DNA from: Schauerella fraxinea
Lineage (GTDB): Bacteria; Pseudomonadota; Gammaproteobacteria; Burkholderiales; Burkholderiaceae_B
Assembly: GCA_030849945.1 (NCBI GenBank)
Contig: JAVDKK010000001.1
Coordinates: 1,798,001 to 1,862,000 of the forward strand
DNA: 64,000 bases
Reading direction: 5' to 3'
Made by a program: the position numbers and the translations under genes. A model generated the notes under the pieces. That model did no database searches. It was not told the DNA's origin and saw only the letters and a program-made list of their open reading frames with translations. Shown here piece after piece: positions 51,714-60,144 of this stretch; position 1 is the first letter of the stretch; every line of letters starts with the position of its first letter.

Positions 51714-53993
51714 GTGACTTCGTCCCTGACCGATCGCGCATCGCCGTCCTCCCGCACGCCGATGGCCGGTGCGCTGATGACTGCATTCGCCACCCCCGCG
51801 CTGATGTTTACCGCAGCCGATGTGATGGCGCAGAATGCCGCAGCGGTGCCGCAGTTGAGCCCGGTGCGGGTCGAGGGCGACAGCACGCCGAGCTACGACG
51901 TGAAGTCGTCGGCCTCGCAGAAGTTCACGGCGCCGCTGCTGGATACGCCGAAGTCGGTACAGATCATTCCGCAAGAGCTGCTGCAGAACCAGGCCGCATC
52001 GACGTTGACGGAAGCGTTGCGCAATTCGCCGGGGATCACGTTTGGCGCGGGCGAGGGGGGTAATCCGCTGGGCGACCGGCCCTTCATCCGTGGCTCGGAT
52101 GCGCAGTCCAGTACCTTCATCGACGGCCTGCGCGATATCGGCGCCACCTCGCGCGAAGTGTTCAACCTTGAGCAGATCGAAGTCATCAAGGGTTCGGATG
52201 GCGCCTATGGCGGGCGGGGCGGCGCGGGCGGCAGCATCAACCTGATCAGCAAGACCCCGAAGGCTGAGGATTTCAATGCGGCATCGCTGGCGTTCGGCAC
52301 GGATAGCTATTACCGCGGCACGCTCGACAGCAACTTCGCGCTGTCGGATTCGACCGCTTTTCGCTTGAACGCGATGTATCACAACGCCGACGTGGCTGGC
52401 CGCGATGTGGTCAGCAACGAGCGCTGGGGCATTGCACCCTCGCTGGCATTCGGCCTGGGCACGCCCAATCGCGCCACGTTCAGCTACTACCATCTGAAGA
52501 CCAACGACATTCCCGATGGCGGCATTCCTTATGCCTATCCGAGCACGCGGGTCACGCGTACCGGCAGCTACATGGGCATCACGCGCACGGGCCCGGCCGA
52601 TGTCGATCGCGACAATTTTTACGGCTTGAAGAGCGACTACCGCCGCACCAACACCGACATCGGTACGATCGCGCTGGAGCATGATTTCACCGACAAGCTC
52701 ACGCTACGCAATACATCGCGCTACACCTATTCGAACCAGAACTATGTGTGGACACAGCCTGACGATAGCCAGGGCAACGTGCTCAACGGCAAGGTGTGGC
52801 GCCGCGCCAATACGCGCAGCAGCGATGTGTCGAGCTTCGCCAACCAGACCGAGCTGGACGGCGAGTTCAACACCGGCGCGTACAAACACAAGTTTCTGAC
52901 GGGCGCCGAGTGGTCGGTCGAGAATGGTCAGCGCGACACGCTGGCCGTCAATCGCGGCACCGGCACCAGCTGCAACGCCGGCATCGGCGCGCTCTCCCGC
53001 TACTTCTGCACGAGTCTCTACAATCCGAGCCCGTCTGATCCATGGGTCAATTCGTTGAGCGGCGAACGGGTCGGGCAACCGTCGAAATCGCGCAATACGT
53101 CGGTGTCGCTATACGCTTTCGACACGATGACGTTGAGCGAGCATTGGTTGCTCAACGGCGGCTTGCGTCTGGATGACTACCGCACCAAGTTCACCAACAC
53201 GCCTGCCAACAACTATCAAGTGATTCGCCGCGACGACACCCTGGTCAACTACCAGGCTGGTGTGGTGTACAAGCCGGTTGAGACCACGAGCTTCTATGCG
53301 AGCTTCGGCACCTCGTCCACGCCGACCAACGGCACCCTTGGCGAAGGCAGTGAAACGCAAGGCATCACCCCGGGCCGCGGCGGGGTCGGCATCAATGCCG
53401 CCGACCTGGCGCCTGAAAAGAACAAGACATACGAAGTGGGCACGAAGTGGGATGTGCTCGATCGTCGCATGAGCCTGACGGCCGCGCTCTTCCGCACCGA
53501 AACTGATAACGCCCGCATCACCTTGCCATCCGGCAACTACGCGATGGCCGGCAAGCGGCAGGTCAACGGGTTGGAGCTGGGCGTGTCTGGCGCGATCACG
53601 CCGAAGTGGCAGGTATTCGGCGGTTATACCTTCATGAAGAGCGAGATCAAGGACGGTGGCCCGGCCGGCACGGACGAAGGCAACGACTTCCCGCAAACCC
53701 CGCGCAACAGCCTGAGCCTCTGGAGCACCTACAAAGTGCTGCCGCAGTTTACGGTGGGTGGCGGCGCGTATTACGTCGACAAGCAATACGGCAACACGAC
53801 CAACACCACCTACATTCCGTCGTACTGGCGCTTCGACGCCATGGCCGGTTACGAGGTCAACCGCAATTTGAACCTGCAGTTGAACGTCTTGAATCTGTTC
53901 GACAAGCGCTACTTCGACAAGGCCTATCCGGCGCACTATGCCAACGTGGCGCCGGGTCGCGCGGCGATCGTCAGTGTCAACGTCAAGTACTGA
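51714..53993 (+). CDS. TonB-dependent catecholate siderophore receptor (Fiu/PiuA-like)
   Basis: 759 residues starting at GTG, with AGGAG nine bases upstream. A signal peptide ending near VMA-Q is followed by a plug domain (YDVKSSASQKFTAPLLDTPKSVQIIPQELLQNQAASTLTEALRNSPGITFGAGEGGNPLGDRPFIRG, FNLEQIEVIKGSDGAYGGRGGAGGSINLISK) and a long barrel ending YPAHYANVAPGRAAIVSVNVKY. No STN signalling domain is present. Neighbouring PiuC and Sel1 genes mirror the piuA-piuC-Sel1 arrangement of Pseudomonas, so it probably takes up ferric catecholates. Iron control is expected, but no convincing Fur box was read. Confidence 0.92.
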   Translation: MTSSLTDRASPSSRTPMAGALMTAFATPALMFTAADVMAQNAAAVPQLSPVRVEGDSTPSYDVKSSASQKFTAPLLDTPKSVQIIPQELLQNQAASTLTEALRNSPGITFGAGEGGNPLGDRPFIRGSDAQSSTFIDGLRDIGATSREVFNLEQIEVIKGSDGAYGGRGGAGGSINLISKTPKAEDFNAASLAFGTDSYYRGTLDSNFALSDSTAFRLNAMYHNADVAGRDVVSNERWGIAPSLAFGLGTPNRATFSYYHLKTNDIPDGGIPYAYPSTRVTRTGSYMGITRTGPADVDRDNFYGLKSDYRRTNTDIGTIALEHDFTDKLTLRNTSRYTYSNQNYVWTQPDDSQGNVLNGKVWRRANTRSSDVSSFANQTELDGEFNTGAYKHKFLTGAEWSVENGQRDTLAVNRGTGTSCNAGIGALSRYFCTSLYNPSPSDPWVNSLSGERVGQPSKSRNTSVSLYAFDTMTLSEHWLLNGGLRLDDYRTKFTNTPANNYQVIRRDDTLVNYQAGVVYKPVETTSFYASFGTSSTPTNGTLGEGSETQGITPGRGGVGINAADLAPEKNKTYEVGTKWDVLDRRMSLTAALFRTETDNARITLPSGNYAMAGKRQVNGLELGVSGAITPKWQVFGGYTFMKSEIKDGGPAGTDEGNDFPQTPRNSLSLWSTYKVLPQFTVGGGAYYVDKQYGNTTNTTYIPSYWRFDAMAGYEVNRNLNLQLNVLNLFDKRYFDKAYPAHYANVAPGRAAIVSVNVKY

Positions 53994-54744
53994 ACACCCG
54001 CCCGTCACGGCGCGGGATCTGAATCGCCTGGATGCGGCGGGTTTTGCCGCGATCCTGGCCGGCCCTCGCGAGCACGCCATCCCCTGGGTGGCGGCCGCGG
54101 CCAACCTCGGCGTGGTGGATGCGCAAGCGGTGTATGGCCAATGGCTGCTCGATGGCGACGGGGTGCCGCGCGATGCGGCGAGCGGCCTGGCGTGGTTCAA
54201 ACGGGCCGCGCAAACCGGGCATGCGATGAGCATGAACATGGTGGGCCGATGCTACGAGAATGGTTGGGGCGTGTCGCCGCAGGCGGATGTGGCGGCCTAT
54301 TGGTTTCGCTTGGCTGCGGAAGCTGGGCTCGATTGGGGCATGTACAACTATGCGACCAGCCTGGCGCTTGGCCGCGGCGTAGCTGAAGACAAGCCCGCCG
54401 CGTTTGCGTTGTTGCAGCGCGCACGGGCACTCGGTCACATCAAATCCATCAATCTGATCGGCGGCTTCTACGAAGAAGGCTGGGTGGTCGCCCAAGATGC
54501 CCAGGCCGCGCTGACGTGCTACGCCCAAGCGGCTGCGGGCGGCGATTTTCGGGGGCAGTTCAATTACGCGCGCGGTTTGATCGCGTTGGGCGATGTGTCG
54601 GGCGCGCTGACGTGGCTCACACGCGTGCCGGAAACGGCGACGGCCGCCTTCATGATCAAGCTGCTCGCCTATCTGGAAGCGTCGCCGCACGACGCGGTGC
54701 GAACGCTTGGCCAGTCGCTGATTCGACCGCGTTCGCAGGCATAG
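53974..54744 (+). CDS. Sel1-like repeat protein (PiuA-locus type)
   Basis: 256 residues from GTG 53974, whose coding overlaps the receptor end by 20 bases. Sel1 repeats are visible: AAAANLGVVDAQAVYGQWLLDGDGVPRDAASGLAWFKRAAQTGHAMSMNMVGRCYENGWGV, then AAYWFRLAAEAGLDWGMYNYATSLALGRGV and SINLIGGFYEEGWVVAQDAQAALTCYAQAAAGGDFRG. No signal peptide is seen. A homologous repeat protein is linked to the piu receptor in Pseudomonas, so it probably assists an iron-related process by protein binding. The start codon is uncertain, as there is no ribosome-binding site; coupling to the receptor is likely. Confidence 0.85.
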   Translation: MSTSSTEHPPVTARDLNRLDAAGFAAILAGPREHAIPWVAAAANLGVVDAQAVYGQWLLDGDGVPRDAASGLAWFKRAAQTGHAMSMNMVGRCYENGWGVSPQADVAAYWFRLAAEAGLDWGMYNYATSLALGRGVAEDKPAAFALLQRARALGHIKSINLIGGFYEEGWVVAQDAQAALTCYAQAAAGGDFRGQFNYARGLIALGDVSGALTWLTRVPETATAAFMIKLLAYLEASPHDAVRTLGQSLIRPRSQA

Positions 54745-54911
54745 CCAGCGCGAAGTTGTCGGCCTGGTCATTACGCGGTTTGCAGGCATAAACATAGACG
54801 GTTTGCAGCGATCGCCAATGGGCGTTGCGCGGCGTTTGCCGACTGCGCGCGAATAATCCCTCCTTGTTTCGCCTCGTCACATTTTTGCGATGCAGCATGG
54901 GGAATTATTAC

Positions 54912-54940
54912 TTTAAGCTCATTGTCAGTAAGGGGTTACT
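54912..54940 (+). promoter_or_regulatory. Intergenic element, copy before the APC permease
   Basis: TTTAAGCTCATTGTCAG (54912-54928) then seven bases and TTACT, 60 bp before the permease ATG. See also 51564 and 22528. Confidence 0.5.
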
Positions 54941-54972
54941 TTCCCGCCCGCCTGCCATCCGAGTCGAATCCC

Positions 54973-56358
54973 ATGCCCTCTGATTCCCCAGCCGCAACGG
55001 CGTCGCCGTCCGCTGCATCGGTCACGACCGATGCCCAGCCCAAACGCCTGCTGTCCACGATGGACGTGATGTCGCTCATTATCGGCATCGTGATCGGGGC
55101 AGGGATTTTCAGTTCACCCGCATTGATCGCCAGCAATGCGGCGTCGATGCAAGACGCCTTCATCGCGTGGACACTGGGCGGCTTCATCGCGCTCGCGGGC
55201 GCGCTGTGCTACGCCGAACTCACCACGTCGCATCCGCACGCGGGCGGCGACTATCACTTTCTGCGCTTGGCATTCGGCGAGAAAATCGGCTTCCTGTTTG
55301 CCTGGGCGCGATTGACGGTGATCCCCACCGGCTCCATCGCCGTGCTGGGGTACGTGTTTGGCGATTACGCCACCGAAATATACAGCCTCGGCGCGCATTC
55401 TTCCGCCTTCTATGCCGTCGCCATGATCGTGGTGATGACCGCCCTGAATGTGATCGGATTGAAGTCGGGATCGCGCACGCAGAATATTCTGACCGCACTC
55501 GAAGTAGGCGGCGTGCTGCTCATCATCGTTGTGGGATTGACGATGGCCCCGAGCGCCGCGCCTGCTGCGGCTGCCGCATCGACGTCGCCGCAAATCACGC
55601 AGTGGGGGCTCATCCTCGTCTTCGTGATCTTTACCTATGGCGGTTGGAACGAGGCCGCGTACGCGTCGGCCGAGATCGTCAATCCGCAACGCAATCTGCC
55701 GCGTGCGCTCTTCTGGAGTCTGGCCATCATCACGGTCGCGTACCTGCTCGTGAACGCGGCGTTTTTCAAGGTGCTGGGGTTGGCGGGTGTGTCGGGATCC
55801 ACGGCCGTCGCTGCCGATACGCTGCGCGCAGTGATGGGCGATCGCGGCGCGCAAATCATCAGTCTGTTGATTGCCATCTCGGCCTTGACCTCAGCCAACG
55901 CCACGATCCTGCTGGGCGCGCGCACCACCTATGCCTTCGGTTGCGACGAACCCATGTTTCGCTATCTTGGCAAGTGGAACGCCCGCCACGACGTGCCCAC
56001 GCGCGCGTTGCTCACGCAATCGGCGATTTCGCTGGCGCTCGTGGCCTTCGGCGCGTTCACGTATAGCGGCTTCAAGACAATGGTGGAGTTCACCGCGCCG
56101 GTGTTCTGGTTGTTCTTCGTGCTCTCAGGCGTGGCGCTCTTCGTGCTGCGTCGCCGTTGGCCCGATCATCCGCGGCCATTCCGCGTGCCGCTCTATCCCA
56201 TTACGCCGCTGATCTTTATCGGCAGCAGCCTGTACCTGCTGTATTCGAGTGTGGTCTACACCGGCCGGGGCGCCTTCGTGGGCGTGGCCGTGCTGATCAT
56301 CGGGGGCGTTCTGCTTTACGTGCGCAAGCAGCACGTCGATCGTCGCCCCGTATCCTGA
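54973..56358 (+). CDS. APC family amino acid permease
   Basis: 461 residues. Twelve or so helices with the APC superfamily start MSLIIGIVIGAGIFSSPALIASNA (G-x-G-I-F in TM1), GALCYAELTTSHPHAGGDYHFLRLAFGEKIGFLFAW, FTYGGWNEAAYASAEIVNPQRNLPRAL (TM6 unwound helix) and an ending VPLYPITPLIFIGSSLYLL. It is close to the LAT-like/serine-threonine exchangers. Amino acid substrate is unknown. The ATG at 54973 is preferred over 54922, which adds residues with no homology. It is followed 31 bp later by an exported methyltransferase, in the same direction. Confidence 0.88.
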   Translation: MPSDSPAATASPSAASVTTDAQPKRLLSTMDVMSLIIGIVIGAGIFSSPALIASNAASMQDAFIAWTLGGFIALAGALCYAELTTSHPHAGGDYHFLRLAFGEKIGFLFAWARLTVIPTGSIAVLGYVFGDYATEIYSLGAHSSAFYAVAMIVVMTALNVIGLKSGSRTQNILTALEVGGVLLIIVVGLTMAPSAAPAAAAASTSPQITQWGLILVFVIFTYGGWNEAAYASAEIVNPQRNLPRALFWSLAIITVAYLLVNAAFFKVLGLAGVSGSTAVAADTLRAVMGDRGAQIISLLIAISALTSANATILLGARTTYAFGCDEPMFRYLGKWNARHDVPTRALLTQSAISLALVAFGAFTYSGFKTMVEFTAPVFWLFFVLSGVALFVLRRRWPDHPRPFRVPLYPITPLIFIGSSLYLLYSSVVYTGRGAFVGVAVLIIGGVLLYVRKQHVDRRPVS

Positions 56359-56389
56359 TTTGTCCTTGGAACCTTCCGGAGAGTCGACT

Positions 56390-56953
56390 ATGAAAAAACG
56401 TTATGCCTTCCTGACTGCGGCGGTGTTGACCGCCACGCTTGGCGTTCAGACTGCAGCCCACGCGCAATTGGAAGTCACCAAGACCACTCAGCCGCGCAGC
56501 CCTGACGTGATCTATGTGCCGACGCCGCCTGCCGTGGTCGACGCGATGCTCGAAGTGGCCAAGGTGGGTAAGGACGATGTGCTGTATGACCTCGGGTCGG
56601 GCGATGGCCGCATTCCTGTGACCGCGGCCAAGAAATTCGGTACCACCGGTATCGGCTTCGATCTCGATCCCCAGCGCATCAAGGAAGCCAACGCCAACGC
56701 GAAAGAGCAGGGCGTGACCGACAAGGTTAAGTTCGTCGAAGGCGACCTGTTCGAACAGGATCTGTCCAAGGCCACGGTGATCAGCCTGTATTTGCTGCCG
56801 TCGCTCAATCTGAAGTTGCGGCCGAAATTGCTGGCGCTGAAACCCGGCACGCGGATCGTTTCGCACGCGTTCGATATGGGCGACTGGAAGCCGGATCAAA
56901 CGCTCACGGTGGAAGGCAAGTCGGTGTATTTCTGGACCGTGCCGCAGAAATAA
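56390..56953 (+). CDS. Class I SAM-dependent methyltransferase with a signal peptide
   Basis: 187 residues. An N-terminal signal MKKRYAFLTAAVLTATLGVQTAAHA (cleavage after A-H-A) precedes VIYVPTPPAVVDAMLEVAKVGKDDVLYDLGSGDGRIPVTAAKKFGTTGIGFDLDPQRIKEANANA, the Rossmann methyltransferase core with motif I (DLGSGDGR) and the acidic loop of motif II (FDLDP), then VKFVEGDLFEQDLSKATVISLYLLPSLN. The family with YVPTP and DLGSGDGR is common, but here it is predicted to be exported to a compartment that lacks SAM. GGAGAG precedes the ATG. A terminator follows. Confidence 0.88.
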   Translation: MKKRYAFLTAAVLTATLGVQTAAHAQLEVTKTTQPRSPDVIYVPTPPAVVDAMLEVAKVGKDDVLYDLGSGDGRIPVTAAKKFGTTGIGFDLDPQRIKEANANAKEQGVTDKVKFVEGDLFEQDLSKATVISLYLLPSLNLKLRPKLLALKPGTRIVSHAFDMGDWKPDQTLTVEGKSVYFWTVPQK

Positions 56954-57020
56954 CGCTGGCACTGAAAGCGCGTGGTCGCACACATGACCGCGCTGCATGA
57001 AAAGCGATAGCCGCAAGAAA

Positions 57021-57052
57021 AGGGCTCCCAACGATCGATCGTTGGGAGCCCT
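57021..57052. terminator. Bidirectional rho-independent terminator
   Basis: A perfect 32-base palindrome with arm AGGGCTCCCAACGATC, flanked by AAAA on the left and GTTTT on the right. It serves the methyltransferase gene on plus and the hydrolase gene on minus, which converge here. Confidence 0.85.
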
Positions 57053-57103
57053 GTTTTCATCGGGCGCGCGTGAGAGAGGCCACGCCCGAGCTGTGTTGCT
57101 GCA

Positions 57104-58144
57104 TCAGCTTGCCAGCGCATCCAGCAGCGCGCGGTGGAAGCGTTCTGGCGCCTGAATCTGCGGCGAGTGACCCAGATCTTCAAACTCGACCAGTTGCGCA
57201 TTGGGGATGCGATCCCGCGTGCGCTTGCCCAGTTCGGTATAGCGGCCCAATGTGGGCTGCACGTCCGGCGGCGCGGTGCCCTTGCCGACCGCCGTGTTGT
57301 CCTTCAGACCGATGAAAAGCGTGGTGGGCACCCGCAGCCGATCGAACTCGTACACCACGGGTTGCGTATAGACCATGTCGTACGTCAAAGCCGAATGCCA
57401 GGCGACGCGGTCGCCGCCCTCGCCATTGAACATGCCGGCCTGCATCGTCGCCCACTTGTCGTAGGCGGGCTCCCAATGCCCCGCGTAGTACGTGGCCTGC
57501 TGGTATTTCTTGATGCCGGCAAACGACGTCTTGCGCTCCGAGGCGTACCACTGATCGACGGTCTGATACGGCACGCCCAGCGCTTTCCAGTCCTCCAGGC
57601 CGATCGGGTTCACCATCAACAGGCGATCCGTGCTCTCGGGATACAGCAGCGCGTAGCGGGTCGCCAGCATGCCGCCCATGGAGTGACCCATCACCGAGGC
57701 ATTCGTGACGCCCAGGTGCGCCAGCAAACGGTGCGTGTTGTCGGCCAGTTGCTGGAAGGTGTATTGATAGCCGTCGGGTTTGCTCGATTTGCAGAAGCCG
57801 ATCTGATCCGGCGCCACCACGCGGTAGCCGGCGCTACTCAATGCGGCGATCGTCTGTTCCCACGTGCCGGCGCAGAAGTTCTTGCCGTGCAACAGCACCA
57901 CGGTGCGGCCATTGGGCTGCGCGGGCGTCACGTCGAGGTACGCCATCTTCATGGGTTTGCCTTGTGAGCGAAACACAAAATCCCGAACGGGATAGGCGTA
58001 GTCGAAGCCTTGCAGTTCCGGGCCGTAGGTGGGGCCCGATCCTGCCGCGGGCGCCGACTGCGCCGCAGCGGGTGCGGCAGCGGCAAAGAGACCCGCCATC
58101 ACAAGCGCCGCAGTAGAGCCGGCAAGACGAAAAGAATGCGTCAT
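57104..58144 (-). CDS. Exported alpha/beta hydrolase
   Basis: 346 residues with a signal peptide (LVMAGLFAAAAPAAA-Q). The fold is seen as VVLLHGKNFCAGTWEQTIAALSSAGYRVVAPDQIGFCKSSKPDGY, the nucleophile elbow GHSMGGMLATRYALLYPE, FIGLKDNTAVG (Asp) and VEFEDLGHSPQIQAPERFHRALL (His), so the Ser-Asp-His triad is complete. It belongs to the epoxide hydrolase/esterase-type periplasmic hydrolases. Substrate unknown. It runs against the methyltransferase and away from the metQ gene. Confidence 0.9.
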   Translation of the reverse strand: MTHSFRLAGSTAALVMAGLFAAAAPAAAQSAPAAGSGPTYGPELQGFDYAYPVRDFVFRSQGKPMKMAYLDVTPAQPNGRTVVLLHGKNFCAGTWEQTIAALSSAGYRVVAPDQIGFCKSSKPDGYQYTFQQLADNTHRLLAHLGVTNASVMGHSMGGMLATRYALLYPESTDRLLMVNPIGLEDWKALGVPYQTVDQWYASERKTSFAGIKKYQQATYYAGHWEPAYDKWATMQAGMFNGEGGDRVAWHSALTYDMVYTQPVVYEFDRLRVPTTLFIGLKDNTAVGKGTAPPDVQPTLGRYTELGKRTRDRIPNAQLVEFEDLGHSPQIQAPERFHRALLDALAS

Positions 58145-58236
58145 CGATTAATTCCTTAAACGGTGCAGGGGTTCTGCGCGCCGCACGTCGCATGCCGGGC
58201 TATGATCCGGCAAACCGCTCACGTCATGGACATTCT

Positions 58237-59064
58237 ATGTTCGCTCCCCTTCGTTTTTCCCGCCGCGCTTTGCTCAATGCGGCGCTGATCTCCCTGGTAT
58301 CGCTAACCGGCATCACCGTCGCTCAAGCGGCCGAAAAGCCGCTGCGCATCGCTGTGATTCCCAGCGTGGCCAACGAAGCGACCGAGCAAGCCATTGCGCA
58401 GGCCAAGCGGGAAGGGTTGGAGGTGCAATTGGTCGAGTTCAGCGACTGGGTCATGCCCAATACGGCGGTGGCGGAAGGCTCGGTGGATGCCAACTTTTTC
58501 CAGCACGCCCCGTTCTTGGAGCAGTTCAACGCCAGCCGCAAAACGAACCTCACGCCAATTGCCTACGGGTACTCGACCACGATCGGCCTTTTCTCCAAGA
58601 AGCTCAAGCGCGGCGACCCCATGCCGGATGGCGCAACGATCGGCATTCCGTCGGACCCGGTCAATACCGGCCGAGCCTTGTTGCTCTTGCAATCGATCAA
58701 ACTCATCACGTTGAAATCCGGCGTGACCCATCAAGCCACCATCGCCGATATCACCGATAACCCGAAGCGCTTGAAGTTCATTCAGATCGAGGGATCGCAA
58801 GCCGCCCGGTCATTCGACGATGTGACGGCGTCGGTGACCTACACCACGTTTGCCAAGCATGGCGGGCTGGACGAGAAAGATGGTCTGGCATTCGACAACC
58901 AAGACGCGGATAATGTGCGACGTTATGCGATTCGTTGGGTGGCGCTGCCTGCGCGCGCAAACGACCCGCGTTTGCAGCGCTTCATTGCGATCTATCAGCA
59001 GTCGCCCGAGGTCAAGGCAACGCTGCGTCGCCTGTATGGCGATCTCATCGCCTTCCCCTGGTAG
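58237..59064 (+). CDS. MetQ/NlpA family ABC substrate-binding protein
   Basis: 275 residues. A twin-Arg-like start (RFSRRALLNAALIS) and signal precede LRIAVIPSVANEATEQAIAQAKREGLEVQLVEFSDWVMPNTAVAEGSVDANFFQHAPFLEQFNAS, the lipoprotein_9 (NlpA/MetQ) signature with the SVDANFFQH loop, then TIGLFSKKLKR, GATIGIPSDPVNTGRALLLLQ and DVTASVTYTTF. There is no Cys, so unlike E. coli MetQ it is not a lipoprotein. No MetN or MetI gene is adjacent; it is an orphan receptor for methionine or a related amino acid. Confidence 0.88.
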   Translation: MFAPLRFSRRALLNAALISLVSLTGITVAQAAEKPLRIAVIPSVANEATEQAIAQAKREGLEVQLVEFSDWVMPNTAVAEGSVDANFFQHAPFLEQFNASRKTNLTPIAYGYSTTIGLFSKKLKRGDPMPDGATIGIPSDPVNTGRALLLLQSIKLITLKSGVTHQATIADITDNPKRLKFIQIEGSQAARSFDDVTASVTYTTFAKHGGLDEKDGLAFDNQDADNVRRYAIRWVALPARANDPRLQRFIAIYQQSPEVKATLRRLYGDLIAFPW

Positions 59065-59150
59065 GGCGATGCTATATTGTTTCAGTGGGTCGGAACGGAT
59101 AGACGCGTCATCGTGGCCGCTACCGTTGTCTCTACTTTCCGGAGTATCTC

Positions 59151-59555
59151 GTGACTGACGCGATCGAACTCAAGAGCAGTGGCCTGAAGGTCACGTTCCC
59201 CCGCCTGAAGATTCTGGATATCTTTCGCAATAGCGGCCAGCGCCATCTGAGCGCCGAGGATGTCTATCGGTTGCTGATGAACGAAGGCGTCGAAATGGGC
59301 CTGGCCACCGTTTACCGCGTGCTCACGCAATTCGAGCATGCCGATTTGCTCAAGCGCAGTCAGTTGGGTGGCAACCGGGCGGTGTACGAGCTCAACGATG
59401 GCGAGCGCCATCACGGTCACCTGGTGTGCTCGCAAACGGGCGAGGTCAAAGAATTTTTCGATCCGCAAATCGAAAAACGCCTGCAGAAGATCGCGCTCGA
59501 TATGGGCTACAACCTCTCGGATTATTCGATCACGTTGTACGGCGATCCCAAGTAA
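59151..59555 (+). CDS. Fur-family regulator with altered metal sites
   Basis: 134 residues starting at GTG. The winged helix is conserved (LKVTFPRLKILDIFRNSGQRHLSAEDVYRLLMNEGVEMGLATVYRVLTQFEHADLL), and the dimer domain starts AVYELNDGERHHGHLVC. By alignment with E. coli Fur: His32, Glu80, His88 and His90 remain, and His87 and Glu108 remain, but Asp89 is Gly and His125 is Tyr. The only Cys is Cys93; the second Cys of its CxxC is Thr96, and the C-terminal CxxC is absent because the chain ends in LYGDPK. It may still bind DNA, yet metal sensing should differ from canonical Fur. A terminator follows. Confidence 0.87.
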   Translation: MTDAIELKSSGLKVTFPRLKILDIFRNSGQRHLSAEDVYRLLMNEGVEMGLATVYRVLTQFEHADLLKRSQLGGNRAVYELNDGERHHGHLVCSQTGEVKEFFDPQIEKRLQKIALDMGYNLSDYSITLYGDPK

Positions 59556-59680
59556 CGTGGGGCGTCAGCAGCCGCCCATCGCGCGCTTGCCGGCCTGATT
59601 CGTCACGCCGCCGCCGGCCCGACCTCCCGCACACTGACCGCGCCCAAGCGGCGTTCTATCGTTTGCAGCGCATAAATGCC

Positions 59681-59717
59681 AGACCAGTCCGGTACTATCG
59701 GACTGGTCTTTTGTTTT
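59681..59717 (+). terminator. Rho-independent terminator of the Fur-like gene
   Basis: AGACCAGTCCG / CGGACTGGTCT stem with a 7-nt loop is followed by TTTTGTTTTT. Confidence 0.9.
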
Positions 59718-59730
59718 TGGAAAACGCATC

Positions 59731-60144
59731 GTGGTGTGGCTCAAAGCATTACATATCGCGGCTTTGGTGATCTGGTGCGGCGGATTGTTCTATCTGCCGG
59801 CCGTGTTTGCCGAGATCGCGCGCGCGCCGGATCGGAGCGCTTTGCATCGTGCGCATGTAATGGCGCGCGTCGTGTATGTGGTGCTGGTGTCGCCGGCGGC
59901 CATTATCGCGATTGTGAGCGGTACGTTTCTTGCCGTCGTCGCGGGCGCGGGCGGGCTATGGTTCGTGGCCAAACTCACGGTGGTGGCCCTGATGGTGTTC
60001 TATCACCTGCAATGCGGCCGGATGGTGACGGCCATCGACGTTCGACCACATTCGTTTAAACCCGCGCGCTCGTTGGCCATGATGCTGGCGCCGACCGTGC
60101 TGGTGCCGCTTACGCTTTGGCTCGTGATGGCCAAACCGTTTTAA
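59731..60144 (+). CDS. CopD/HemJ-like small membrane protein
   Basis: 137 residues, four predicted membrane helices. MVWLKALHIAALVIWCGGLFYLPAVFAEIARA resembles the start of HemJ (protoporphyrinogen oxidase-like, UPF0093) and CopD-domain proteins, with His in KALHI and a later FYHLQCGRM helix. It may bind heme and belong to oxidase assembly, since cytochrome oxidase genes lie downstream. GTG 59731 is the first of two tandem GTG codons. The stop overlaps the convergent DUF2231 gene by four bases. The exact function is not certain. Confidence 0.75.
   Translation: MVWLKALHIAALVIWCGGLFYLPAVFAEIARAPDRSALHRAHVMARVVYVVLVSPAAIIAIVSGTFLAVVAGAGGLWFVAKLTVVALMVFYHLQCGRMVTAIDVRPHSFKPARSLAMMLAPTVLVPLTLWLVMAKPF

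Noticed and set aside
54776..54808. CGGTTTGCAG direct repeat with 23-base spacing after the Sel1 gene
   Set aside because: Two short copies only, no link to a known element; not enough to call an attachment site or array.
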